DNA of 64,000 nucleotides from CAWBYL01 sp963793025 (GTDB lineage: Bacteria; Actinomycetota; Acidimicrobiia; Acidimicrobiales; Acidimicrobilacustridaceae): positions 434,001 through 498,000 of the forward strand of contig CAWBYL010000001.1 of the NCBI GenBank assembly GCA_963793025.1, given 5' to 3'. Position 1 is the stretch's first letter, and each line of letters begins with the position of its first letter. A program made the position numbers and the translations under genes. This document shows positions 8,366 to 16,250 of the stretch, piece after piece. Under the pieces are notes generated by a model. That model made no database searches. It saw nothing but the letters and a program-made list of their open reading frames with translations, and was not told the DNA's origin.

Positions 8366-9037
8366 TCACTCGGCGACGGTGATGCCCAGCTCGGCGAAGA
8401 TGGCGAAGGCCACCGGTAGCGCCTCGGTCGGGTCGATGGTGGCACCGGCCAGGGCGCTGGCCCCCACCAGACCCTCGAGCGAGGTCCGTCGCAGGACGGC
8501 GGAGCCGAGCTGGGCCCGCGTGAGGACAGCGCCGTCGAGATCGCAGCCGTCGAGCACCAGCCCGGCGAAGCGGGCCTCGAGCAGGTCCGCCCCCCGCAGG
8601 TCGCACTCGTCGAGCTCCACCCGCTCCCAGGTCGACATGCGGAAGGCGGCGTTGGTCAGCTTGCACGAGACGAACGTGACGTGGCGGGCCTTGAGCATCC
8701 CGGCCTCCAGGCCTTCGATGCGACACGACTCGAAACGGACCCGTGCCAGGTCGGCCTCCTCGAGGTCGGCAGCGGTGAGCTCGCAGTCCCGAAAGACAAC
8801 GTCGGTCAGCCGGACGCGCCGAGCGCTGACCGCGGTCAGGCGCACGCCCTCGAACACGCACCCCGCGAACTCCGCCCCGTCGAGATCGGGATCGGGGCGG
8901 AGGCCGGTCACCCGCAGGCCGGAGTACACGCCGCCCGGGGAGCCATCGAGGTCGGGCTCGTCGTCGAGGGCGGACGCGATCCTCGGCGCTTCCGGCGGGC
9001 CCGCAGCGGCCGTCTCCTGCGCCCGTCGTGCGCTCAT
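8366..9037 (-). CDS. Pentapeptide-repeat protein
   Basis: 223 aa. From about residue 50 to 195 it consists of consecutive A(D/N)LXX-type pentapeptides (for example LTAADLEEADLARVRFESC, CDLRGADLLEARF, CDLDGAVLTRAQL), predicting a right-handed quadrilateral beta-helix. The N-terminal 45 residues are low-complexity and acidic. Some pentapeptide proteins (MfpA, Qnr) mimic DNA and protect gyrase, but most have no known role, so no function is assigned. It converges with the dehydrogenase gene (9-nt gap) and lies downstream of the MBL hydrolase on the same strand (24-nt gap), so the two may be co-transcribed. Confidence 0.85.
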   Translation of the reverse strand: MSARRAQETAAAGPPEAPRIASALDDEPDLDGSPGGVYSGLRVTGLRPDPDLDGAEFAGCVFEGVRLTAVSARRVRLTDVVFRDCELTAADLEEADLARVRFESCRIEGLEAGMLKARHVTFVSCKLTNAAFRMSTWERVELDECDLRGADLLEARFAGLVLDGCDLDGAVLTRAQLGSAVLRRTSLEGLVGASALAGATIDPTEALPVAFAIFAELGITVAE

Positions 9038-9061
9038 CGTCCGATTCCGGCCCGCGACCGG

Positions 9062-9910
9062 CTACTCGACGGCCAGGAACTGCCAGCCCCCGGCCCTTTC
9101 GACGATCCGACCGGCGCTGGGCGACGCATAGTGCGTGCCGATGATCAACGTGTCGGTCCCGCCGTGGGCGGACCGCAGGGACCGACGCGACTCCGCGCCG
9201 AGCGCAGGGTCCCAGTCGGCCTCCATGCCCCAGTCGGGCTCGGCCCACTGCACCGGGTGGTGGGTGGCGTCGCCGGTGATGAGAGCCCGGGACCCGCCGG
9301 ACTCGATGAGCACCGCCATGTGGCCTGGCGAGTGGCCCGGGGTCGGGACGAAGCGGACCTCGTCGGTGACTCGATGATCGGCCTCGACCAGGTCGGCCAG
9401 GCCGGCGGCGACGACGGGCGCCACGGTGTCGGCCAGGTTGAGGGCGTAACCACCGGGTGCCGCTGTCCAGTGCTCGTACTCCGTGCGACCGAACAGGTAG
9501 CGGGCGTTGGCGAAGGTGGGGACCCAGCGTCCGTCCTCGAGCCGGGTGTTCCACCCGACGTGGTCGAAGTGGAGATGGGTGCAGCACACGACGTCGACCG
9601 ACTCGACGGGGTACCCGGCGGCGGCCAGGCGATCGGGGAAGTCCTCGGGCCCGCGCAGCCCGTCCATGCCGGGGATGGCCCGATCACCGACACAGGTGTC
9701 GACCAGGATCGTCAGGCCCGCGCTCTCGACGACGAGGGCGTGGATCGACAGGCGCGTCATGCCGTCGTCATCGACGAAGTGAGGTTTGAGCCATTCCACG
9801 TGTGGGGCCATCGCCTCGGGGGTGGCCGCCGGGAGCAGCCCGGCCACCGGCAACGGCTGCTCCATCTCCACGACCTTGGTGACGGTGACGTCGCCGATGG
9901 TCCAGCTCAT
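9062..9910 (-). CDS. MBL-fold metallo-hydrolase
   Basis: 282 aa. It has the metallo-beta-lactamase fold signature HLHFDHVGWN (zinc ligands HxHxDH near residue 115), a further ligand in TPGHSPGHM, Asp in LITGDATHHP and a distal His in IIGTHYASP. The layout resembles quorum-quenching lactonases and other small MBL hydrolases; the substrate cannot be told from the sequence. ATG 9910 was chosen because AGGGGGAGAG lies directly upstream at good spacing; the frame is open 10 codons further. It is soluble, with no signal peptide. Confidence 0.87.
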   Translation of the reverse strand: MSWTIGDVTVTKVVEMEQPLPVAGLLPAATPEAMAPHVEWLKPHFVDDDGMTRLSIHALVVESAGLTILVDTCVGDRAIPGMDGLRGPEDFPDRLAAAGYPVESVDVVCCTHLHFDHVGWNTRLEDGRWVPTFANARYLFGRTEYEHWTAAPGGYALNLADTVAPVVAAGLADLVEADHRVTDEVRFVPTPGHSPGHMAVLIESGGSRALITGDATHHPVQWAEPDWGMEADWDPALGAESRRSLRSAHGGTDTLIIGTHYASPSAGRIVERAGGWQFLAVE

Positions 9911-9970
9911 GTGCTCTCCCCCTGGTGTGGTCGTCGCCACGGGTCTAGCCCAAAGTGCGGCGCCGGGGGC

Positions 9971-10735
9971 TCAGCGGTCGATCTCGAACCACACGACCTT
10001 GCCACCGGCCGCCGCTTCGGAGCCCCAGCGGTCGGTGAGGGCGTCGACGAGGAGCAATCCCCGCCCCGTGGGGTCGCCGGGTCGCGGGTCAGCCGGAGAC
10101 GGTATGTGGGGGTCGGTGTCGTAGACCTCCACCCTGATGACGCTCTCGCCGACCCGCACGTCGACCCGGGCGCCGCTGCCGGCGTGGATCACGGCATTGG
10201 TGGCCAACTCGCTGACGACGATGGCCACCGACTCGGTCACGGAGGCACCGGCCGACTCGAGGGAGTCGACCACGAAGCGCCGGGCGGCGGCCGGGGTGGT
10301 GAGCTCGGGCGGGAACAACTCGGTGGCGACCACCGCCGTCGATGCCGCCTCGACCAGCGACGCGGTGAGGAGGAGCTCGTCGACGAGCACCGACGACGGC
10401 GTCGACTTCTCGAGGTACCCGGTGGCCCCGGCGAGTTGGGACCGGGCGTGGTTGCGGCTGCGGGGCAGGTTCGAGAGCATCACCGTCCGCGAGCCGGGAG
10501 CGGCCTCGATGATCTGGGGCAGCACGTCGATGCCGCTGAGCCCGGGCATGGCCACGTCGAGCACGACCAGGTCGGGCTGGTGGTCGCGGGCCATGGCGAC
10601 GGCTTCCGCACCCCCGGCGGCCTGGTGCACCGTGTAGGTGCCGTGCCGGTCGAAGAGGCGGGCCAGGAGGAACCGCTGATCGTCGTCGTCGTCGACGATC
10701 AGAACGCAGAGCGACCGCTGCTCAGCGGCGCTCAC
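9971..10735 (-). CDS. Response regulator receiver fused to an RsbW-like HATPase domain
   Basis: 254 aa. Residues 8-125 form a receiver: acidic cluster VDDDDD near 15, phospho-acceptor Asp60 in VVLDVAMPG, and the conserved Lys110 in YLEKSTP. The second half (about 145-254) is a HATPase_c domain of the anti-sigma/RsbW type, with SELATNAVIHAG (N-box, Asn180), YDTDP and GRGLLLVDALTDRWG, ending in VVWFEI. The fusion implies a phosphorylation-gated anti-sigma or anti-anti-sigma switch (inference); no sigma factor or STAS partner is in the window. The GTG start overlaps the kinase stop (GTGA), so kinase and regulator form a coupled pair. Confidence 0.88.
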   Translation of the reverse strand: MSAAEQRSLCVLIVDDDDDQRFLLARLFDRHGTYTVHQAAGGAEAVAMARDHQPDLVVLDVAMPGLSGIDVLPQIIEAAPGSRTVMLSNLPRSRNHARSQLAGATGYLEKSTPSSVLVDELLLTASLVEAASTAVVATELFPPELTTPAAARRFVVDSLESAGASVTESVAIVVSELATNAVIHAGSGARVDVRVGESVIRVEVYDTDPHIPSPADPRPGDPTGRGLLLVDALTDRWGSEAAAGGKVVWFEIDR

Positions 10736-11910
10736 GGCTGGTCTCGGGCGACGGGCAGGGTGGCCGAGAACGTCGAGCCCTCCCCGATTCGGCTCACGAT
10801 GCGCAGGACGCCCCCCTGGGCCTCGGTGAAGGCGCGGGCCATGAACAGGCCGATCCCCACGCCGGGCGCCCGCTCCTGGCCCTCGGGCAACCGCGAGAAG
10901 CGCTGGAAGAGGAGATCCTGGTCCGCCGCGGAGATCCCGGGCCCGTGATCGAGAACCGACACCACCACGTGGTCGCCCTCGACCGTGGCGCGGATGGCGA
11001 CGGGCTCGTCTCCCGAGAACTTCAGGGCGTTGCTCACGAGGTTGGCCAGGACCTGCCACGTGCGCCGTTCGTCCACGCACACAGGAGGGAGGTCGTCGGG
11101 CAGGTCGATCATCACGCGGGGCCGAGCGTCGCCGTCGACGACGTCGTCGGTGACCCGGCGCACGAGCTCGACGACGTCCACCACCTCGACCTCCAGGGTC
11201 AGGGCCCGGGCCTCGATGCGGGCCAGGTCGAGGACCTGGTTGACCAGCCCGGCCAGAGAATCCAGGCGTCGGTCGATCCGCTCGACGATGTCGCGGCGTT
11301 CGCCCTCGGTCGTGGTGGCCCAGTCCTGGAGCAGCGCCGAGGTGAGGCCCCGGGCGGTGCGCACCGGCGCGTCGAGGTCATGGGCCACGATGGCCACCAC
11401 GTCGGACCGCAACTGGTCGAGGTCCCGGAGGCGCCGGCCGGCGGCCCGTTCCAGCTCCAGAGCCCCGCGCAGGGCGTCCTCGCTCTGCTTGCGTTCGGTG
11501 AGGTCGCGTGTGACCTTGCCGTAGCCCATGAGGCTGCCGTCGGGCCCGTTGACGGCGGTGATCACCACACTGGCCCAGAAGCGGGTGCCGTCCTTGCGCA
11601 GGCGCCAGCCCTCGTCCTCCACCCGTCCCGCCCGCCGGGCCTCGGCCAGCGCCCGGGCCGGCTTGCCCCGGGCCACGTCGGCGGGGAGGTAGAACGCCGA
11701 GAAGTGGCGGCCCACGATCTCGTCGGGTCGGTAGCCCTTGAGGCGCTGGGCCCCGGCGTTCCAGCTGGTGACCACGCCATCGCGGTCGAGCAGGAAGATG
11801 GCGTAGTCGGACACGGTGTCGACGAGAGCGCTGATGGCCACGCCGTCACTCGGGCCGCGCTCGGTCTCGTCCGGTCCCCCGCTCGCTGTCCTGGCTGTTG
11901 GATCAACCAT
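10732..11910 (-). CDS. PAS-domain sensor histidine kinase
   Basis: 392 aa, no transmembrane segment. PAS domain about 25-145 (VVTSWNAGAQRLKGY, KDGTRFWASVVITAV), then a HisKA dimerisation helix with the phospho-accepting His177 in VAIVAHDLDAPV. The usual H-E-L-R-T-P box is altered here to H-D-L-D-A-P. The HATPase domain has LVSNALKFSGD (N-box), DHGPGISAAD (G1) and GVGIGLFMARAF (G2). It probably senses a cytoplasmic signal (redox, flavin or a small ligand through PAS) and phosphorylates the receiver-HATPase protein encoded next, which overlaps it by 4 nt. It is divergent from the crotonase operon across about 220 nt. Confidence 0.92.
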   Translation of the reverse strand: MVDPTARTASGGPDETERGPSDGVAISALVDTVSDYAIFLLDRDGVVTSWNAGAQRLKGYRPDEIVGRHFSAFYLPADVARGKPARALAEARRAGRVEDEGWRLRKDGTRFWASVVITAVNGPDGSLMGYGKVTRDLTERKQSEDALRGALELERAAGRRLRDLDQLRSDVVAIVAHDLDAPVRTARGLTSALLQDWATTTEGERRDIVERIDRRLDSLAGLVNQVLDLARIEARALTLEVEVVDVVELVRRVTDDVVDGDARPRVMIDLPDDLPPVCVDERRTWQVLANLVSNALKFSGDEPVAIRATVEGDHVVVSVLDHGPGISAADQDLLFQRFSRLPEGQERAPGVGIGLFMARAFTEAQGGVLRIVSRIGEGSTFSATLPVARDQP

Positions 11911-12129
11911 GTGACTCGGTTCCGCGTGGTGAGCTCACATGTACTCCATGAGCGACTGGGTCCTACCCCGGTGCTGCGCCAGCCAGACCCTCCGGCCCCG
12001 GAAGATCCGGCCGCCGCTCTCAGCATGCCTCGTGGGTGCCCGCGACACGAGCGCGAACGCAGGACCCGTCGGGGTCGGCAAGAATCGCCGGACGGCACCA
12101 TCCATCAGCCGCCACGCACGGGGGGAACC
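11911..12129. other. Divergent intergenic region between the histidine kinase and the crotonase operon
   Basis: About 220 nt with no convincing ORF on either strand. It must carry both promoters. A G-rich ribosome-binding stretch precedes ATG 12130. I see no clear palindromic operator. Confidence 0.5.
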
Positions 12130-12909
12130 ATGGCCGGACAGGTCACGCTGGACATCGACGGACCGATCGCCACCATCACCAACGACAACCCGGACAAGCG
12201 CAACGCCTTCTCCGACGACATGGACCTGCAGCTGTTCGACATCCTCGGACGACTTCGTGGGGAGCGCGGGTTGCGGGCGGTGATCTGGCGGGGCGAGGGT
12301 CACTCGTGGTCCTCGGGCCGCGACGTCTCGGCCATCGGCGGAGAGCAGGTCGAGCTCACCCACCACGAGCTCATGACCCGGGGCCACCTGGGCATCCAAC
12401 AGCTCTTCGACCTCGACGTGCCGGTGATCGTCGCCATCCAGGGGTGGGCCATCGGCGGCTCGTTCCAGCGGGCGCTGCTGTGCGACATCCGGGTCGCGGC
12501 CGACGACGCTCGCTTCATGCTCCCGGAGACGACCCACGGGGTGATCCCCGACACCGGCGGCGTCGGTCGCCTGTTCCAGATGTGCGGGCCCGGCATCGTG
12601 AGCGACATGGTCCTCACCGGCCGGGTGCTCGGCGCCGAGGAGGCCCTCGCCCTCGGTGTCGTGTCCCGCGTCGTCCCCCGCGACGAGCTCGACGCCACTG
12701 TCCGCGAGATGGCCGAGAAGGTCGCCGGTGCGCCCGCGGTCACGATCAAGATGGCCCGGAAGGTGATCCAACACCTGTCCGAGCCACAGATCCGCTCGTC
12801 CATGGCCGACGAGCTGATCTACCAGACCTTCATCAACAAGTCCGACGACTACGCCGAGTTCCGCGCCGCCCGCGCCGAGGACCGGTCGCCGTCCTACAAG
12901 GGGAGCTGA
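12130..12909 (+). CDS. Enoyl-CoA hydratase/isomerase family protein
   Basis: 259 aa. Crotonase fold: ATITNDNPDKRNAFSDD, oxyanion-hole segments HSWSSGRDVSAI and AIQGWAIGGSFQRALLCDIR, then FMLPETTHGVIPDTGG. The second catalytic Glu position is kept (LPETT), but the first (Glu in GGGCEL of rat hydratase) is Gln (GGSFQ), so the reaction may be isomerisation or another crotonase chemistry. It starts at ATG 12130 after a G-rich ribosome-binding site. It is the first gene of a four-gene run with a dienoyl-CoA-reductase-like SDR (1-nt gap), an LLM oxidoreductase and a small membrane protein, suggesting a catabolic route for an unsaturated or cyclic acyl-CoA (inference). Confidence 0.87.
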   Translation: MAGQVTLDIDGPIATITNDNPDKRNAFSDDMDLQLFDILGRLRGERGLRAVIWRGEGHSWSSGRDVSAIGGEQVELTHHELMTRGHLGIQQLFDLDVPVIVAIQGWAIGGSFQRALLCDIRVAADDARFMLPETTHGVIPDTGGVGRLFQMCGPGIVSDMVLTGRVLGAEEALALGVVSRVVPRDELDATVREMAEKVAGAPAVTIKMARKVIQHLSEPQIRSSMADELIYQTFINKSDDYAEFRAARAEDRSPSYKGS

Positions 12910-12910
12910 C

Positions 12911-13798
12911 ATGTCCACCGCCGAACCGACCGGGCTGCCGCATCCGCCGGAGGTGGGGGTATCCGCCCTCCCGGCCGGCACCTACGACGACGTGACGGTG
13001 TTCGTGACCGGGGGCGGTACCGGCCTGGGCCGCGCCATCGCCAGCGAGTTCGCCCGCCTGGGCGCCAACCTGGTGATCGCCAGCCGGAAGCCCGAGCACC
13101 TCGAACAGGCCAACGAAGCCATGGACGAGCTGGGGGCCAGCGTCCTCACGGTGATCTGCGACATCCGCGACCCGGAGCAGATCGCCGCCGCGTTCGACGC
13201 CGCCACCGACGCCTTCTCCCTCCCCCAGGTCCTCGTCAACAACGCGGCGGCCAACTTCCCCGTGCCCGCCGAGGACATGTCCCCCAACGCGTGGCGCACC
13301 GTCGTGGACATCACCCTCAACGGCACCTATTTCTGCGCCCGGGAGTTCGCCCGCCGCCACCTGGAGGCGAACACCCCCGGATCGATCATCAACGTCGGCG
13401 CCTCCTACGCCTGGACCGGTGGCCCCGGCTTCGCCCACTCCGCCGCGGCCAAGGCCGGCGTGAAGAACATGGTCGAGACCCTCGCCGTCGAATGGGGTCC
13501 CTACGGCATCCAGGTCAACGGCCTCGTCCCGGGCCTGTTCCCCCACGAGGACATGACCGCCGACATCCAGTCCAACCTGGTGCGCACCAACGACAAGGAC
13601 GTCTGCCAACCCGCTCTGCGGGTCGGCAAGCCCCGCGAGCTCGGCTGGGCCGCCACCTTCCTCGCCTCTCCGTACGCCCAGTTCATCAGCGGCCACACCC
13701 TCGTCGTCGACGGCGCCAACTGGCAACGTCGCAGCATGACCAACCCACCGGTGATCACCATCCGAGACCAGATGGGCAAAGGCCCCTTCGAACCGTGA
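12911..13798 (+). CDS. Short-chain dehydrogenase, 2,4-dienoyl-CoA reductase-like
   Basis: 295 aa. A Rossmann SDR with VTGGGTGLGRAIA (33-43) and VNNAAANFPVP. The classical YxxxK catalytic Tyr is missing: the motif reads FAHSAAAKAGV, with His where Tyr normally sits. The same arrangement (S/H-A-x-A-K) is found in mitochondrial and peroxisomal 2,4-dienoyl-CoA reductases, which also share the following TLAVEWGPYGIQVNGLVPG, so reduction of a dienoyl-CoA with NADPH is the best guess. The C-terminus overlaps the next gene (GTGA). The operon with a crotonase upstream supports auxiliary beta-oxidation. Confidence 0.88.
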   Translation: MSTAEPTGLPHPPEVGVSALPAGTYDDVTVFVTGGGTGLGRAIASEFARLGANLVIASRKPEHLEQANEAMDELGASVLTVICDIRDPEQIAAAFDAATDAFSLPQVLVNNAAANFPVPAEDMSPNAWRTVVDITLNGTYFCAREFARRHLEANTPGSIINVGASYAWTGGPGFAHSAAAKAGVKNMVETLAVEWGPYGIQVNGLVPGLFPHEDMTADIQSNLVRTNDKDVCQPALRVGKPRELGWAATFLASPYAQFISGHTLVVDGANWQRRSMTNPPVITIRDQMGKGPFEP

Positions 13799-14835
13799 AG
13801 TTCTCGCTCTCACTCCCCCTCCTGAAGGACCTCGACGCGCCGGACCCGTTCCGGGAGACCTTCGAGCTGGCGGTGATCGCCGAGGAGGCCGGGTTCGACA
13901 CGGTCACCATCGGCCACCACCACTTCATGCCGGGGAACATGAGCGATCCGCTCACGTTCCTGGCCGCGGTGGCGGCCCGGACCTCGACGATCCGCGTCGG
14001 CACCGGCATCTTCCAGCTGCCGATCCACAACCCGGTCCGGGTGGCCGAGCAGGTCGCCACCATCGACCAGCTCTCGGCCGGGCGGGTCACCCTCGGCGTG
14101 GGCATGGGGTGGTGGCCGGTCGAGTACGACGTCCACGGCTCGGTGTTCACCCAGCGCGGGGCCCGCATGGAGGAGGCGTTGACCATCCTCCGCCTGGTCT
14201 GGGAGAACGAGGACACCGCCTTCGACGGGCGCTTCCACTCCTTCCCCGAGCTCACCGTGCACCCCCGACCGGTACAACGTCCCCACCCGCCGCTGTGGGT
14301 CGCCGGCGTCGCCGACGCGGCCGTGGACCGGGCCGCTCGCCTGGGCGACGCCTGGATCTGCGGACCGGTGCAGTCCCTGGCCGCCGCCCTGCGGTGCCTC
14401 GAGGTCTATCGCCCGGCGTGCGAGAAGGCCGGGAAGCCGGCGGACTGGGTGCTGCGTCGCTACGCGTGGGTCGGGGCCGACGACACCCAGGTCCGCGAGG
14501 AGGTCCTCCCCCGATACGTGGACGGGCTGATGGCGCACTGGCGGGAATCGGTCGAGGAGGCCGAGGAGGCGGAGCTGTTCGCCCGCATCGACCGGGGCGA
14601 GCCGGTCACGGCCGAGGACATCGCCGCCGACCGCCTGCTGTGGGGTGACCCGGAGCGGGTGATCGGCCAGATCGAGGGCTACCGGGCCAGCACCGGCTGC
14701 ACCCACGTGCACATGGCGTTCGGCGCCGGTCTGCCCGCCGACACCGGGCAGGCGTCGCTCGGCGACTTCGACGAGATCGCGGAGATGATCCGCCTGGTGG
14801 GGCGTGAGGTCGTTCCCGCCTTCGCCGCCGGATGA
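13795..14835 (+). CDS. LLM class (luciferase-like) flavin- or F420-dependent oxidoreductase
   Basis: 346 aa. A bacterial-luciferase-like TIM barrel: EEAGFDTVTIGHHHF near residue 35, IRVGTGIFQLPIHNPVRVAE near 70-90, LSAGRVTLGVGMGWWPVEY near 100, and RPHPPLWVAGVADAAVDRAA near 165. In actinobacteria such proteins use FMNH2 or reduced F420; the sequence alone does not settle which. The start is GTG 13795, overlapping the SDR stop (GTGA); the frame is open further upstream, but the homology begins at KFSLSLPLL. It may oxygenate or reduce the substrate of the adjacent acyl-CoA enzymes. Confidence 0.88.
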   Translation: MKFSLSLPLLKDLDAPDPFRETFELAVIAEEAGFDTVTIGHHHFMPGNMSDPLTFLAAVAARTSTIRVGTGIFQLPIHNPVRVAEQVATIDQLSAGRVTLGVGMGWWPVEYDVHGSVFTQRGARMEEALTILRLVWENEDTAFDGRFHSFPELTVHPRPVQRPHPPLWVAGVADAAVDRAARLGDAWICGPVQSLAAALRCLEVYRPACEKAGKPADWVLRRYAWVGADDTQVREEVLPRYVDGLMAHWRESVEEAEEAELFARIDRGEPVTAEDIAADRLLWGDPERVIGQIEGYRASTGCTHVHMAFGAGLPADTGQASLGDFDEIAEMIRLVGREVVPAFAAG

Positions 14836-15293
14836 GCCGGCGCCGCCTGCTGGTCGTCGGCGGTGGGGTGATGGTGGTGGTGGTGGCCTTCGTGGCCATC
14901 ACCTCCGTGACCGGCCTGGCCGCACCCGGCCCCCTCCGGCGCTACCCGACGTCGACCCTCGACCGACTGGCGGCGGCGATCCACGCCGACGCCGGCGACT
15001 TGCGCACCCCGGACGACTGCTGGGAGACCATCACCCCCGAGGGCCCGACACCTCCCCGACGGGCCATCGCCAACGTCGACCACCTCCGCAGCCGGGTCGT
15101 GGTGCTGGTGCGCTCCGACGAGGCCGGCCGGCTCAGCGCCCGCACCATGAAGGCGGTCGACGAGCACCTGGCCTCCGTGCTCGACTCCGACGCCTCGTTC
15201 TCCCGGGACATGATCGACATCGAGCGTTCGCCGCAGGGCTGGTCGCCACTGATGTCGTGTGCTCTGGTCGTCCGGGGCTGGGGCGGAGCCTGA
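14832..15293 (+). CDS. Small N-terminally anchored protein of unknown function
   Basis: 153 aa. After MSRRR comes one hydrophobic segment (LLVVGGGVMVVVVAFVAITSV, about 6-26), either a signal anchor or an uncleaved signal; the rest is an extracytoplasmic domain of about 120 residues. That domain contains two Cys (DDCWET and LMSCALVV) that could pair. No known family is recognised. ATG overlaps the LLM oxidoreductase stop (ATGA), so it is expressed with the acyl-CoA operon and ends it. Confidence 0.75.
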   Translation: MSRRRLLVVGGGVMVVVVAFVAITSVTGLAAPGPLRRYPTSTLDRLAAAIHADAGDLRTPDDCWETITPEGPTPPRRAIANVDHLRSRVVVLVRSDEAGRLSARTMKAVDEHLASVLDSDASFSRDMIDIERSPQGWSPLMSCALVVRGWGGA

Positions 15294-15370
15294 TCGCCCG
15301 CCGGGGCGGCGAACCCGAGGAGGGCGTCAGGTGGACGTCCGGTGTCATCCGCCCGACGGGACCGGCCGAC

Positions 15371-15376
15371 TACTCT
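15371..15376 (+). promoter_or_regulatory. Putative -10 element (TACTCT) for the SurE-like lipoprotein
   Basis: TACTCT fits TANNNT and would start a transcript about 30 nt before ATG 15413. The leader carries a GAGGT ribosome-binding site, so this one is a leadered gene. Confidence 0.4.
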
Positions 15377-15412
15377 CACGTGCCGGCCAACAACCCGAAC
15401 GAGGTCTCACCG

Positions 15413-16246
15413 ATGAAGCGCTTCACGGCATCCGCCGCCACCGTCGCAGTAGCCCTGCTCGCGCTGGCCGGCTGCAGCAGCGACAGCAACTCGAGCACCG
15501 ACACCTCTCAAGCGGGACCAGCCACCACCGAGGCCCCGGCTGAACCCATCCAGGTCCTGGTGACCAACGATGACGGCTACGACTCGGCCGGCATCGACGC
15601 CGTCGTCGAAGGCCTGCGCACCGTGCCCGGCGTCGAGGTCACCGTCGTGGCCCCGGCCACCAACCAGAGCGGCAAGGGCAGCGCCGTCACCGACGGGCCC
15701 CTCACCGCCACCGACGTCGAGACGGCCAGCGGATACCCGGCCAAGGCCGTGGCCGGCACCCCCGCGGACTCCATCGTGTGGGCCATCGACGACGGGGGCA
15801 TCGACTTCACCCCCGACCTCGTGGTGTCGGGCATGAACGCCGGCCAGAACATGGGACCGGCCGTCGAGCTCTCGGGCACGGTGGGCGCCGCCCGGGCCGC
15901 CGTGGCCCGGGGCATCCCCGCCCTGGCCGCCTCCATGGGCCCGCTCACCGGCGAGCAGGACTGGCCCGCGGGCGTGACCCAGGTGCTCGACTGGCTCGCC
16001 GCCAACCAGGCGGCCGCCGCCGCCGGCACCCTCCAGACCAACACCGTGGCCAACCTGAACATCCCGACCTGCACCACCGGATCGGTGCGGGGCCAGATCG
16101 ACGTGCCCACCGCAACCGACGCCGAGGGCTACAACACCCCTCCTGACTGCACCTCCACCGCCACCGATCCCACCGACGACATCGCCGCCTACCTCATCGG
16201 GTACGCACCACTGTCCGAGGTGAGTGCCGAGCCCGTGGCTGGCTGA
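15413..16246 (+). CDS. SurE-like 5'/3'-nucleotidase lipoprotein, exported
   Basis: 277 aa. It begins with a lipoprotein signal: hydrophobic VAVALLALAGC, lipobox LAGC with Cys21, then a Ser/Thr linker. The body is a SurE fold: VLVTNDDGYDSAGI (metal-binding Asp-Asp, near 50-62), APATNQSGKGSAVT, and VVSGMNAGQNMGPAVELSGT matching the SurE active-site loop. SurE enzymes are normally cytoplasmic survival phosphatases acting on nucleoside monophosphates. An exported lipid-anchored version suggests scavenging of extracellular nucleotides or phosphate (inference). GAGGT precedes ATG 15413 at good spacing. It converges with the beta-helix lipoprotein gene (4-nt gap). Confidence 0.88.
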   Translation: MKRFTASAATVAVALLALAGCSSDSNSSTDTSQAGPATTEAPAEPIQVLVTNDDGYDSAGIDAVVEGLRTVPGVEVTVVAPATNQSGKGSAVTDGPLTATDVETASGYPAKAVAGTPADSIVWAIDDGGIDFTPDLVVSGMNAGQNMGPAVELSGTVGAARAAVARGIPALAASMGPLTGEQDWPAGVTQVLDWLAANQAAAAAGTLQTNTVANLNIPTCTTGSVRGQIDVPTATDAEGYNTPPDCTSTATDPTDDIAAYLIGYAPLSEVSAEPVAG

Positions 16247-16250
16247 CGGG

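Noticed and set aside
11939..12283. Small plus-strand ORF before the crotonase
   Set aside because: Arg/Ser/Thr/Pro-rich frame-shadow, no ribosome-binding site, overlaps the real start of the crotonase in another frame.
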